Shown: one piece after another, positions 1-8,363 of the stretch
How the letters are laid out: each line of letters begins with the position of its first letter
Position numbering within the stretch: position 1 is the stretch's first letter
NCBI GenBank assembly: GCA_900763355.1
Contig: CAAFJY010000172.1
Span: 1 to 12,903, forward strand
Length of the DNA stretch: 12,903 bases
Direction of reading: 5' to 3'
Origin: Clostridia bacterium
Lineage (GTDB): Bacteria; Bacillota; Clostridia; Oscillospirales; Butyricicoccaceae
The notes under the pieces: generated by a model
The model's database searches: none
The model's input: only the letters and a program-made list of their open reading frames with translations
Told to the model about the DNA's origin: nothing
Translations under genes and position numbers: made by a program

Positions 1-834
1 CAGGTGGGCCTGGGCGAGAGCCAAAACGTTGCGCATGAGCACGGCCCGGGTCATGGGCCCCACGCCGCCGGGGACGGGGGTGATATAGGCCGCCCGGGCG
101 CTGGCGCCCTCGAAATCCACGTCGCCGCACAGCTTGCCGTCGGCGCTGCGGTTCATGGCCACGTCGATGACCACGGCCCCTTCCTGAATCCATTCGCCGG
201 GGATGAGACCAGGCTTGCCCACCGCCGCCACCAGGATGTCGGCCCGGCGGACCTCCGATGCCAGGTCGGGGGTGCGGGAGTGGCAGATGGTCACCGTCCC
301 GTTGTCCCGCAGGAGGAGGAGAGCCATGGGCTTGCCCACGATGTTGGAGCGGCCCACCACCACGCAGTGCTTCCCCGCGGCGGAGATGCCGTATTCCCGC
401 AGCAGCTCCATGACGCCAAAGGGGGTGCAGGGCCAGACGGGGGGCTCCCCGGTGACCATGAGACCCACATTTTCCGGATGGAAGGCGTCGGCGTCCTTGT
501 CGGGACGGATGGCGGAGAGCACGGCGTGCTCGTCGATGTGCCGGGGGAGGGGGAGCTGGACCAGGATGCCGTCCACCGCGGGGTCGGCGTTGAGCCGGGC
601 GATCTTGTCCAGCAGGGCCTCCTGGGTGGTCTCGGCGGGGAGGCGGGTCTCGAAGCTCTCGAAACCGCACAGGGCGCAGTCCTTTTCCTTGTTGCGGACA
701 TAGATCTGGGAGGCGGGATCCTCTCCCACCAGAATGACCGCCAGCCCCGGCTTGCGGGGGAGTTGGGCAGCCTGCGCGGCCACCTGCTGCCGCAGCTTTT
801 TGGCCGTGGCCTTGCCGTCTATGATGATTGCCAT
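1..834 (-). CDS. folD: FolD, methylene-THF dehydrogenase / methenyl-THF cyclohydrolase (partial)
   Basis: Bifunctional cytoplasmic enzyme interconverting 5,10-methylene-THF and 10-formyl-THF, the formyl donor for PurN and AICAR transformylase. The window holds 278 codons from the ATG at 834 and ends in frame, without a stop, after the C-terminal signature. Family length is about 280-290, so only a few residues are missing. Motifs are Ser42, Tyr45 and catalytic Lys49 in PASQIYVRNKEK, VDGILVQLPLP (87-97), PDKDADAFHPENVG (111-124), PCTPFGVMEL (135-144), VVGRSNIVGKPMA (159-171) and PVPGGVGPMTRA (253-264). The usual DGFHP reads DAFHP (Gly to Ala at 117), a small variation near the substrate-contacting Asp. 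AAAGGAG lies 8 nt before the ATG. It closes the visible operon, so one-carbon supply is co-expressed with its users; whether more genes follow cannot be seen. Confidence 0.96.
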   Translation of the reverse strand, partial: MAIIIDGKATAKKLRQQVAAQAAQLPRKPGLAVILVGEDPASQIYVRNKEKDCALCGFESFETRLPAETTQEALLDKIARLNADPAVDGILVQLPLPRHIDEHAVLSAIRPDKDADAFHPENVGLMVTGEPPVWPCTPFGVMELLREYGISAAGKHCVVVGRSNIVGKPMALLLLRDNGTVTICHSRTPDLASEVRRADILVAAVGKPGLIPGEWIQEGAVVIDVAMNRSADGKLCGDVDFEGASARAAYITPVPGGVGPMTRAVLMRNVLALAQAHL

Positions 835-852
835 GATGTTTGCTCCTTTCCG

Positions 853-868
853 GGCCGCTGAGGCGGCC
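853..868 (-). other. Hairpin in the purL-folD gap
   Basis: On the minus strand GGCCGC-CTCA-GCGGCC forms a perfect 6-bp stem with a 4-nt loop, 11 nt past the purL stop and directly ahead of the AAAGGAG ribosome site of folD. No T-run follows it, so it is not a terminator by form. It may influence folD translation or RNA processing; that is inference. Confidence 0.4.
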
Positions 869-879
869 TGCGGGAAAAA

Positions 880-3800
880 TTATCCGCGGAAGTAGTCCAC
901 CGCCGACCGGAACATCCCCATCTCGAACTGCCCGGGGACATTCTGATACAGACCCCGGCCCACCCGCTCGGAGTGGCCCATCTTCCCAAAGACCCGCCCG
1001 TCGGGGGAGGTAATGCCCTCGATGGCGCAAACCGACCCGTTGGGGTTGAAACGCACGTCGCCGGTAGGCGCGCCGCAGAGGTCCACATATTGGGTGGCGA
1101 TCTGCCCGTTTTCGGCCAGCCGGTCCACCAGGTCCCGGGGAACCAGGAAGCGGCCCTCGCCGTGGGAGATGGGGACGGTATAGATGTCGCCCACCTGGGT
1201 GTTTTTCAGCCAGGGAGATTTGTTGGAAGCGATGCGGGTCCGCACCAGCCGCGACTGATGCCGCCCGATGACATTGTACGTCAAGGTCGGAGAATTTTCA
1301 TCCGTTTCGGTGATTTTTCCAAAAGGAACCAATCCCAGCTTGATGAGAGCCTGGAACCCGTTGCAGATGCCGCAGATGAGGCCGTCCCGCTGCTCCAGCA
1401 GCGCCATGGTCTGTTCCTTGACCTGGGGATTGCGGAAAAAGGCCGTGATGAGCTTGGCGGAGCCTTCGGGCTCGTCGCCGCCGGAGAAGCCGCCGGGGAT
1501 GAAGATCATCTGGCTCTCGCCCACCGCCCGGGCAAAGGTCTCGGCCGCTCGGGCCACATCGGCGGAGGTGCGGTTGTTGAGCACCAGGATGCGGCCCCGG
1601 GCCCCGGCCTCCTCCACGGCGCGGAGAGCGTCGTATTCACAGTTGGTGCCGGGGAAAACAGGGATGAGCACCTGAGGCTTGGACGAGCGCACGGCGGGCG
1701 CAGCCCATTGATCTGCCCGGTAGGAGAAGACGGGGTAATCACCCTCTGCCGCCGGGATGTTGCAGGGATAGACGGGCTCCAGCTTGTTTTCATAGATGCC
1801 CTGGAGGTCGTTCAGAGTGACAGCTTCCCCGCCCCGGGCCAGCACGGGCTCTGCGGTGGTGATGCCCAGGACCGTGCCGGCAGTTTCCGTGCTCTCGGCC
1901 ATTTCCAGGACAAAACCGCCGTAATTCCGGGCAAAGAGGGCGTCGAGAGAGACCGTTTCCAAGAAATTCACGCCAATGCCGTTGCCGATGGCCATTTTAA
2001 AGACGGCTTCCGCCGCGCCGCCCATCCCCAGGGCATAGGCCGAGAGGGCCTTCCCGGAGGAAAGCAGCGCCCGCACCCGGGCAAAGACCGCCCGGAGGGA
2101 CTCTTTTTCCGGCAGACCGTTTTCCCCATATTGAGGAGCCAGGAGGGTGAGGGTGTGTCCCGCGCCCTTGAGCTCGGGGGAGCGCACGTCGCCCACCTTG
2201 CCGCAGGCCACGGCGAAGGACACCAGGGTGGGGGGAACATCCAGCTTTTCAAAGGTGCCGCTCATAGAGTCTTTGCCGCCGATGGCGGCGGCACCCAGAT
2301 CCTTCTGGGCGGCATAAGCGCCCAGGAGGGCGGCCATGGGCGCGCCCCAGCGCTTGGGATCCTTCCCCGGCTTGGCGAAGAACTCCTGGAAGGACAGCCA
2401 CACCTCGTCCAGGGGAGCGCCGGCGGCCGCCAGCTTGGCGATGGACTGCACCACCGCCAGATAGGCCCCATGATAAGGGCTCGTCTCGGAGACAAAGGGA
2501 TCATAGCCCCAGGACATGAAGGAGCAGGTCTCGGTCGCGCCGCCCAGAACCGGGAGCTTGTGGACCATAGCCTGGATGGGGCTCTGCTGAAGCTTTCCGC
2601 CAAAGGGCATGAGGACGCTTCCCGCCCCGATGGTGGAGTCAAACCGCTCGGACAGGCCCCGGCGGGAGCACTGATTCAGGTCGCCGCAGGCGGCGCGGTA
2701 GCGGTCAGCGAAGCCGCCCTCGCCGGTCTCCGCCAGGGGATGGGCCTTGGGGACCTCCACGGTGATGTGCTTTTCCGCCCCGTTGGAATCCAAAAAGGCC
2801 CGGCTCAGGTCCACGATGGTTTTCCCCTGCCAGTGCATGACCAGACGGGGGCTTTCGGTGACCCGTGCTACCACGGTGGCTTCGAGGTTTTCCTCTCCGG
2901 CCAGGGCGAGGAAACGCTCGGTATCGCTTTCGGAAACAACCACTGCCATGCGCTCCTGGGATTCGGAGATGGCCAGCTCGGTGCCGTCCAGACCCTCGTA
3001 TTTCTTGGGAACGCGGTCCAGATCGATGTCCAGCCCGGGGGCCAGCTCGCCGATGGCCACCGAAACGCCCCCTGCGCCGAAATCGTTGCAGCGCTTGATC
3101 ATGCGGGAGGCCTCCGGGTTGCGGAACAGGCGCTGGAGCTTGCGCTCCTCCGGCGCGTTGCCCTTCTGCACCTCGGCCCCACAGGTTTCGAGAGAATGCA
3201 CGTCGTGGGACTTGGAGGAGCCGGTGGCCCCGCCGCAGCCGTCCCGGCCGGTGCGCCCGCCCAGGAGGATGACCACATCCCCGGGCGCGGGGACCTCCCT
3301 GCGGACATTTTCCGCAGGCGCCGCGCCGATGACAGCGCCGATCTCCATGCGCTTGGCGGCATAGCCGGGGTGATAGAGCTCGTCCACCAGACCGGTGGCC
3401 AGGCCGATCTGGTTGCCATAGGAGCTGTAGCCGGAGGCTGCGCCCACCGCCAGCTTGCGCTGGGGGAGCTTGCCGGGGAGGGTCTCACGCACGGGACGGA
3501 GGGGGTCCGCCCCACCGGTGAGACGCATGGCCCCATAGACATAGGAACGGCCCGAAAGGGGATCCCGGATGGCCCCGCCCACACAGGTGGCCGCCCCGCC
3601 AAAAGGCTCGATCTCCGTGGGGTGATTGTGGGTCTCGTTTTTGAAGAGAAGGAGCCAATCCTGCGCTTCGCCGTTCACGTCGGCGCGGATCTTCACGGTG
3701 CAGGCGTTGATCTCCTCGGATTCGTCCAGGCTGCGGAGCTTTCCCTGGGCCCGGAGGGCCTTTGCGGCGATGGTGCCGATGTCCATGAGGGTGACGGGCT

Positions 3801-4575
3801 TTTTGCGCCCCAAAGCCTCCCGCTGGGCGAGATAATCGGCCCAGGTCTCTTCCAGCAGCTCGTCCTGGAAGGTGACCCGGTCGATGATGGTGTTGAAGGT
3901 GGTGTGGCGGCAGTGATCGGACCAATAGGTATCCAGCACCCGCAGCTCGGTGAGAGTGGGCTCCCGCCCCTCTTCCCGGAAATAGGTCTGGCAGAAGGCC
4001 AGATCGTCCCGGTCCATGGCGAGACCCATGCTTGCGATCATATCCGACAGCCCTGCCGCGTCCTTCTGGCAGAAGCCCTCCAGCACAGCCACCGGCTGGG
4101 GGGCGGGGTATTGGACCTTCAGGGTATCAAAGGGCTCCAGGGATGCTTCCCTGGCTTCCACGGGGTTGATGACATAGCGGCGGATGCGGGAAACGTCCTC
4201 CGCCGAGAGGTCCCCATAGAGGGCATAGACCCGGGCGGTGCGCACCAGGGGCCGCTCCCCCTGGGAGAGCAGCTGGATACACTGGGCCGCCGAGTCGGCC
4301 CGCTGGTCAAACTGGCCGGGGAGGTATTCCACGGCGAAGAGGGCGTCGGCATCCGTGGGGAGCGTCTCCGGCAGGTCGTCCAGCTGGGGCTCGGAGAAGA
4401 CCGTCCCCCGGCATACGTCGAAGAGAGCCTTGTCGATGCCCTCTACATCATAGCGGTTGATGAGCCGGACCCGCTCCAGCCCCGTGATGCCGAGAAATTC
4501 CCGGGCATCCCGCAAAAGCCCCGCCGCTTCCTGGGCCAGGGCCGGTTTTTTCTCCACATAAATGCGATAAACCAT
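880..4575 (-). CDS. purL: PurL, single-chain FGAM synthase with glutaminase domain
   Basis: ATP- and glutamine-dependent conversion of FGAR to FGAM. The 1231-aa length matches the large single-chain type found in Clostridia, instead of the PurS/PurQ/small-PurL complex. The synthetase core shows TYWSDHCRHTTF (216-227), FKNETHNHPTEIEPFGGA (311-328), NDFGAGGVSVAIGE (497-510) and GGKDSMSGT (766-774). The C-terminal class I glutaminase domain (about 968-1231) has PVFPGTNCEYD (972-982), FIPGGFSGGDE (1025-1035), the nucleophile Cys1071 in GICNGFQ, and His1138 with Glu1140 in ISHGEGRF. Its amidotransferase is therefore intact, in contrast to the PurF of the same operon. The ATG at 4575 is 2 nt after the purD stop, with AAAGGAG inside the purD end. 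folD begins 45 nt downstream. Confidence 0.97.
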   Translation of the reverse strand: MVYRIYVEKKPALAQEAAGLLRDAREFLGITGLERVRLINRYDVEGIDKALFDVCRGTVFSEPQLDDLPETLPTDADALFAVEYLPGQFDQRADSAAQCIQLLSQGERPLVRTARVYALYGDLSAEDVSRIRRYVINPVEAREASLEPFDTLKVQYPAPQPVAVLEGFCQKDAAGLSDMIASMGLAMDRDDLAFCQTYFREEGREPTLTELRVLDTYWSDHCRHTTFNTIIDRVTFQDELLEETWADYLAQREALGRKKPVTLMDIGTIAAKALRAQGKLRSLDESEEINACTVKIRADVNGEAQDWLLLFKNETHNHPTEIEPFGGAATCVGGAIRDPLSGRSYVYGAMRLTGGADPLRPVRETLPGKLPQRKLAVGAASGYSSYGNQIGLATGLVDELYHPGYAAKRMEIGAVIGAAPAENVRREVPAPGDVVILLGGRTGRDGCGGATGSSKSHDVHSLETCGAEVQKGNAPEERKLQRLFRNPEASRMIKRCNDFGAGGVSVAIGELAPGLDIDLDRVPKKYEGLDGTELAISESQERMAVVVSESDTERFLALAGEENLEATVVARVTESPRLVMHWQGKTIVDLSRAFLDSNGAEKHITVEVPKAHPLAETGEGGFADRYRAACGDLNQCSRRGLSERFDSTIGAGSVLMPFGGKLQQSPIQAMVHKLPVLGGATETCSFMSWGYDPFVSETSPYHGAYLAVVQSIAKLAAAGAPLDEVWLSFQEFFAKPGKDPKRWGAPMAALLGAYAAQKDLGAAAIGGKDSMSGTFEKLDVPPTLVSFAVACGKVGDVRSPELKGAGHTLTLLAPQYGENGLPEKESLRAVFARVRALLSSGKALSAYALGMGGAAEAVFKMAIGNGIGVNFLETVSLDALFARNYGGFVLEMAESTETAGTVLGITTAEPVLARGGEAVTLNDLQGIYENKLEPVYPCNIPAAEGDYPVFSYRADQWAAPAVRSSKPQVLIPVFPGTNCEYDALRAVEEAGARGRILVLNNRTSADVARAAETFARAVGESQMIFIPGGFSGGDEPEGSAKLITAFFRNPQVKEQTMALLEQRDGLICGICNGFQALIKLGLVPFGKITETDENSPTLTYNVIGRHQSRLVRTRIASNKSPWLKNTQVGDIYTVPISHGEGRFLVPRDLVDRLAENGQIATQYVDLCGAPTGDVRFNPNGSVCAIEGITSPDGRVFGKMGHSERVGRGLYQNVPGQFEMGMFRSAVDYFRG

Positions 4576-4577
4576 GG

Positions 4578-5855
4578 TCAGTTCTCCTTTTTTTCCGCCG
4601 CCAGCGCCCGCCGTCCGATGTCCCGGCGGAAAAAGGCGTTTTCAAAATGGATGCGCCCGCAGAGGGCATAGGCATCCGCCACGGCCCGGTCCAGGGTATC
4701 CCGGACGGCCACCGCCCCCAGGACCCGCCCGCCGGAAGTATACAGGGTGCCGTTTTCCTCCCGGGCTCCGGCCACGAAGATGCTCTCCCCGTCCCCCGTC
4801 TCCGGGAGGGTGATGGGGAAGCCGGTCTCATATTTGCCGGGATAGCCCCGGGAGGCCATGACAACACAGCAGGCCGAAGCCTGTTTCCACCGCACAGGCG
4901 TTTCTTTGAGTTTCCCGTCTGCCACGGCCTGCATGACGGTGAGAAGGTCGCTTTCCAGCAGAGGGAGGACCACCTGGGTCTCCGGGTCGCCGAAGCGGCA
5001 GTTGTATTCGATGACCCGAGGTCCTTTTTCCGTGAGCATGAGCCCGAAATAGAGACAGCCTGCAAAGGGCCGTCCCTCAGCCTTCATGGCCCGGATGGTG
5101 GGCAGGAAGATGGTCTCCATGCAGAGCGTTTCCATCTCCGGGGTGTAATAGGGATTGGGGGCGACGGTGCCCATGCCGCCGGTATTGGGGCCCTCGTCCC
5201 CGTCCAGGGCCCGCTTGTGGTCCATGGACGAGACCATGGGCACCAGCGTCTCCCCGTCGGTGAAGGAGAGGACCGACACCTCCGGCCCGGTGAGGTATTC
5301 CTCGATGACCACCCGGCTGCCGCTGTCGCCGAAGACCCGCTCGGACATCATCCGGCGGAGGGCGTCACGCCCTTCCTCCCGGGTCTGGGCGATGACTACG
5401 CCCTTGCCCAGGGCGAGCCCGTCGGCTTTGATGACGGCGGGGAGGGGCGCCGTGTCCAGATAGGTCAAGGCACTTTCCAGGTCGGTGAAGACCCGGTAGG
5501 CCGCCGTGGGAATCCCATATTTCCGCATCAGATCCTTGGCAAAAACCTTGCTTCCTTCGATCGCCGCGGCCGCTCGGCTGGGGCCGAAGGTGGGAATGCC
5601 CGCTTCCCACAGAGCATCCGCCGCGCCCAGGACCAGAGGATCATCCGGAGCCACCACGGCGAAGCCGATGGCGTGCTCTTTGGCGAACGCCACCATAGCG
5701 GGAATATCGGTGGCCCGGATGGGGACGCATTGGGCCTCCCGCCCGATGCCCCCGTTGCCGGGGAGGACATAGATCTCGCGGACCTCCGGGTTTTCCCGGA
5801 GCTTGTGGACGATGGCGTGCTCCCGCCCGCCGCCGCCGATGACCATCAGGTTCAA
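4578..5855 (-). CDS. purD: PurD, GAR synthetase
   Basis: ATP-dependent ligation of glycine to phosphoribosylamine, giving GAR. With the TTG start at 5855 the protein is 425 aa, the usual size, and begins (M)NLMVIGGGGREHAI, aligning residue for residue with the common MKVLVIGSGGREHA start. The ATP-grasp core is evident: PAVIKADGLALGKGV (139-153), VIEEYLTGPEVSVL (183-196), DHKRALDGDEGPNTGGMG (212-229) and IEYNCRFGDPETQ (282-294). The phosphoribosylamine-site segment reads VAPDDPLVLG (68-77), where many PurD proteins have VGPEAPL; this looks like a conservative variant. A longer open frame extends upstream into purH, but in the wrong register for that gene. The purL ATG follows the TGA after 2 nt. 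Context: it acts directly after PurF and before PurN. Confidence 0.96.
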   Translation of the reverse strand: MNLMVIGGGGREHAIVHKLRENPEVREIYVLPGNGGIGREAQCVPIRATDIPAMVAFAKEHAIGFAVVAPDDPLVLGAADALWEAGIPTFGPSRAAAAIEGSKVFAKDLMRKYGIPTAAYRVFTDLESALTYLDTAPLPAVIKADGLALGKGVVIAQTREEGRDALRRMMSERVFGDSGSRVVIEEYLTGPEVSVLSFTDGETLVPMVSSMDHKRALDGDEGPNTGGMGTVAPNPYYTPEMETLCMETIFLPTIRAMKAEGRPFAGCLYFGLMLTEKGPRVIEYNCRFGDPETQVVLPLLESDLLTVMQAVADGKLKETPVRWKQASACCVVMASRGYPGKYETGFPITLPETGDGESIFVAGAREENGTLYTSGGRVLGAVAVRDTLDRAVADAYALCGRIHFENAFFRRDIGRRALAAEKKEN

Positions 5856-5863
5856 GATCCTCG

Positions 5864-5870
5864 CCTCCTT
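5864..5870 (-). promoter_or_regulatory. purD ribosome-binding site that fixes a TTG start
   Basis: AAGGAGG lies in the 20-nt gap between purH and purD. It is 8 nt from a TTG codon (5853-5855) and 17 nt from the next in-frame ATG. Only the TTG has proper spacing, and it restores the full family N-terminus. Confidence 0.8.
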
Positions 5871-5875
5871 ATTAT

Positions 5876-7051
5876 TTAATGGTGGAACAGCCGCACGCCG
5901 GTGAAGCACATGACCATGCCGTGCTTGTCCGCCGCGGCGATGACGTTGTCGTCCCGGACGCTGCCGCCGGGCTGGGCCACACAGACCACGCCGCTCTTGG
6001 CCGCCCGCTCGATGTTGTCCCCAAAGGGGAAGAAGGCGTCGGACCCCAGGGCCACATCGGTCTGAGTATCCAGCCAAGCTCGCTTTTCTTCCCGGGTGAG
6101 GGGCTCGGGACGCTGGGAGAAGTACTGCTGCCAGACGCCCTCGGCCAGAATGTCCTCGCTCTCGTCGGAAAGATAGACATCGATGGCATTGTCCCGGTCA
6201 GGCCGGTGGATGCCGGGAACAAAGGGGAGAGCCAGCACCCGGGGGTGCTGCCGGAGATACCAGGTATCGGCCTTGGACCCTGCCAGGCGGGTGCAGTGGA
6301 TCCGGCTCTGCTGGCCGGCGCCCACGCCGATGGCCTGGCCGTTTTTCACATAACAGACCGAGTTGGACTGGGTATATTTCAGGGTGATGAGAGCCACCAC
6401 CAGGTCCCGCTTCTGGCTTTCGGAGAGGGATTGATTTTGGGTGACGATGTTGTGCAGGAGGGAGTCATCCAGCTTCTGGTCATTGTGTCCCTGCTCAAAG
6501 GTGACGCCGAAGACATCCTTCTGCTCCACGGGGGCGGGGACATAGTCGGGATCGATGCGGACGACGTTGTACTTGCCGCCCTTTTTCGCGGAGAGGATCT
6601 CCAGGGCCTCCGGCGTGTAATCGGGGGCGATGACGCCGTCGGACACCTCGGCCTTGAGATAGGCGGCGGTGGCGGCGTCACAGGTGTCGCTCAGGGCCGC
6701 CCAGTCGCCGAAGGAGCACAGGCGGTCGGCCCCCCGGGCCCGGATATAGGCACAGGCGATGGGGGTGAGCTCCAGCTTTTTGGGGACGAAATAGATGGCG
6801 CGCTCGGTGTCGCTCAGGGGCAGGCCCACGGCGGCCCCGGCGGGGGAAACGTGCTTGAAGGAGGCGGCGGCCGGGAGCCCGGTGGCCTCCTTGAGCTCCT
6901 TAACCAGCTGCCAGGCGTTGAGTGCGTCGAGGAAATTGATGTACCCGGGCTTGCCGCTGAGGACGGTCACCGGGAGATCCCCCTCCCGCATGAAGATGCG
7001 GGCCGGCTTCTGGTTGGGGTTGCAGCCGTATTTCAGTTCCAGTTCGTGCAT
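5876..7051 (-). CDS. purH: AICAR transformylase, single-domain (PurH C-terminal half)
   Basis: Transfers a formyl group from 10-formyl-THF to AICAR, giving FAICAR. The 391-aa protein corresponds to the AICARFT domain of bifunctional PurH; the N-terminal IMP cyclohydrolase domain (about 200 residues) is absent. Catalytic features are kept: the Lys66-His67 pair in SFKHVSPAGAA (64-74), KYTQSNSV (225-232), GAGQQSRI (244-251), LGSDAFFPFGDN (335-346), PGGSVRDD (361-368) and the C-terminal TGVRLFHH end. The ATG at 7051 has AAAGGAG 6 nt upstream, and the protein begins MHELELKYGCNPNQ, typical of the single-domain form. No frame is open upstream for a lost cyclohydrolase domain, so this is a natural single-domain enzyme paired with purO. 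Some authors call this form purV; the symbol purH is used here for the activity. Confidence 0.95.
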   Translation of the reverse strand: MHELELKYGCNPNQKPARIFMREGDLPVTVLSGKPGYINFLDALNAWQLVKELKEATGLPAAASFKHVSPAGAAVGLPLSDTERAIYFVPKKLELTPIACAYIRARGADRLCSFGDWAALSDTCDAATAAYLKAEVSDGVIAPDYTPEALEILSAKKGGKYNVVRIDPDYVPAPVEQKDVFGVTFEQGHNDQKLDDSLLHNIVTQNQSLSESQKRDLVVALITLKYTQSNSVCYVKNGQAIGVGAGQQSRIHCTRLAGSKADTWYLRQHPRVLALPFVPGIHRPDRDNAIDVYLSDESEDILAEGVWQQYFSQRPEPLTREEKRAWLDTQTDVALGSDAFFPFGDNIERAAKSGVVCVAQPGGSVRDDNVIAAADKHGMVMCFTGVRLFHH

Positions 7052-7063
7052 GTGCGGCTCCTT

Positions 7064-7744
7064 TCAGCGGGTATATTTGTTGCGGATGTGGGTCTCATCC
7101 CCCACCTTGACCCAGAGCGAGACCCGATTGTCCGGGTTCAGAGCATCCCAGAGCATGTTCAGCAGCTCTTCCGCGCTCAGCTGCGGCAGCGCCGCCTGGA
7201 TGGGTTCGCCGCGGAAGGAGGGGAGGGGCGAGCCAAAGCCCTCATAGGTGCTGATAAAATGTCCCACGCCGGGCTGGGTCTCATATTCAAAGAAATAGCG
7301 GCCGCAGCGGGCACCCTGCCCGTCGGTGCATTTGAGGATAGAGAGGGCATAAGTTCCATCCGGCTTCACCAGGGCGGAGATGCGGGGGGTCCAGTTGGGC
7401 CCGTCGGGCTCAAAGGTCCGGGTGCGCAGAGCCCCGGCAAAGGTCTTGCCCTGGGTCAGCCCCAAAGCGGCGGTGTCGGTCTGGTCGCCGTTGGTGATCA
7501 CCAGACCGCTCTCGGTGGCCCGCACGGGGTGATAGATGATGAGGCTGGGGTCGGTCATGCGGCTTTCGTCAAAGGCGCGGGTGCGAATGCCGTCCCCGGT
7601 GGGCTCAAAGATGCGGTTGCGGCTGTTTTCACTGCGGCCCATGATGAAATAGGCGCAGGCCGCCGTCCCGTCGGGCAGAGCGCCCACCAAAATGCCGCGG
7701 CCGGGATAGGGCCGCTCCCGAAGATATGCAAAGAGATCAGTCAT
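7064..7744 (-). CDS. purO: PurO-type IMP cyclohydrolase
   Basis: Probable ring closure of FAICAR to IMP, the last step of the pathway. The 226-aa product resembles the IMP_cyclohyd (PurO) family first known in archaea, not the N-terminal domain of bacterial PurH. Supporting segments are YPGRGILVG (13-21), YFIMGRSENSRNR (32-44) and LVITNGDQT in the middle of the protein; I recognise the family from these and from the general layout. The context is strong: the next gene encodes only the transformylase half of PurH, so the cyclohydrolase activity must come from elsewhere, and this gene sits immediately before it. The ATG at 7744 overlaps the purN TGA by 8 nt, and the next gene starts 12 nt after its stop. 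The assignment is by family resemblance plus context. Confidence 0.88.
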   Translation of the reverse strand: MTDLFAYLRERPYPGRGILVGALPDGTAACAYFIMGRSENSRNRIFEPTGDGIRTRAFDESRMTDPSLIIYHPVRATESGLVITNGDQTDTAALGLTQGKTFAGALRTRTFEPDGPNWTPRISALVKPDGTYALSILKCTDGQGARCGRYFFEYETQPGVGHFISTYEGFGSPLPSFRGEPIQAALPQLSAEELLNMLWDALNPDNRVSLWVKVGDETHIRNKYTR

Positions 7745-8363
7745 GGCTTGAATCTTCCTCTCGTAGTTGTTTGGACAGCAGCTCCACAGCCTGGGGCAGG
7801 AGGATCCACTCCGCCTGCTCCATGACCCGGCGCTGCAGGGTCTCCGCCGTGTCCCCGGGGAGGATCTCCACTGCCTTTTGCAGCAGGATGCGCCCCCCGT
7901 CGGGGATCTCGTTCACCAGGTGGACGGTGGCGCCCGTCACCTTGACGCCCCGTTCCAGGGCGGCCTCGTGGACCCGGAGGCCGTAGTACCCCTTCCCGCA
8001 GAAAGCGGGGATGAGGGAGGGGTGGATGTTGACGATCCGGTCCCGCCAGCGGGCGGTGAACGCCGCGCTGAGGATGGCGAGGAACCCCGCCAGCACGATG
8101 AGCTGTGCGCCGCAGGCGTCCAGCACGTCGTTCAGCGCTGCTTCAAAAGCCTCCTGGCTCCCGCCGGAGGCTTTTTTGGTGACGGTGAAGGCCGGGATGC
8201 CCGCTTTTTCCGCCCGGGTGAGGGCAAAGGCCCCCTTTTTATTGGAGATGACAGCGCAGATCTCCCCGTCCGGGAGCCTGCCCGCCGCCTGCGCGTCGAT
8301 GAGCGCCTGGAGATTGGTCCCCCCGCCGGAGACCAGGACCGCAACGCGGGTCTTAGCCTGCAT
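7737..8363 (-). CDS. purN: PurN, GAR transformylase (10-formyl-THF dependent)
   Basis: Transfers the formyl group of 10-formyl-THF to GAR, giving FGAR and THF. The product is 208 aa, normal for PurN. The signatures are VLVSGGGTNLQAL (9-21), the catalytic NIHPSLIPAF (112-121) with Asn112 and His114, KGYYG (124-128), and the family Asp at 155 in EIPDGG, corresponding to E. coli Asn106, His108 and Asp144. The ATG at 8363 is preferred over an in-frame ATG at 8384 because GGGGGAG lies just upstream and the protein then begins MQAKTRVAVLVSG, like its relatives. It overlaps the FNT gene by 11 nt and the following purO by 8 nt (ATGACTGA). Its formyl-donor need ties it to folD at the operon's end and to the ZTP-sensing leader. 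Confidence 0.96.
   Translation of the reverse strand: MQAKTRVAVLVSGGGTNLQALIDAQAAGRLPDGEICAVISNKKGAFALTRAEKAGIPAFTVTKKASGGSQEAFEAALNDVLDACGAQLIVLAGFLAILSAAFTARWRDRIVNIHPSLIPAFCGKGYYGLRVHEAALERGVKVTGATVHLVNEIPDGGRILLQKAVEILPGDTAETLQRRVMEQAEWILLPQAVELLSKQLREEDSSHD

Noticed and set aside
4..861. A 285-residue open frame on the plus strand
   Set aside because: It is the shadow of folD, whose minus-strand translation carries all FolD signatures without interruption.
853..868. Intrinsic terminator between purL and folD
   Set aside because: The stem is only 6 bp and is followed by GGAAAGGAG, not a T-run.
973..4671. A 1232-residue open frame on the plus strand
   Set aside because: It is exactly antisense to purL. 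The GC-rich third codon positions of purL remove stop codons from this opposite frame. The translation is rich in Gly, His, Pro and Arg with no domain, and no ribosome site precedes it.
4578..6077. A 499-residue version of PurD reaching into purH
   Set aside because: The extra 74 residues are an out-of-frame reading of purH, are rich in Arg and Gly, and do not belong to the PurD family. The RBS-supported TTG at 5855 is used.
5879..7825. A 648-residue open frame on the plus strand
   Set aside because: It is antisense to purH and purO, low in motif content, and without any recognisable start context.
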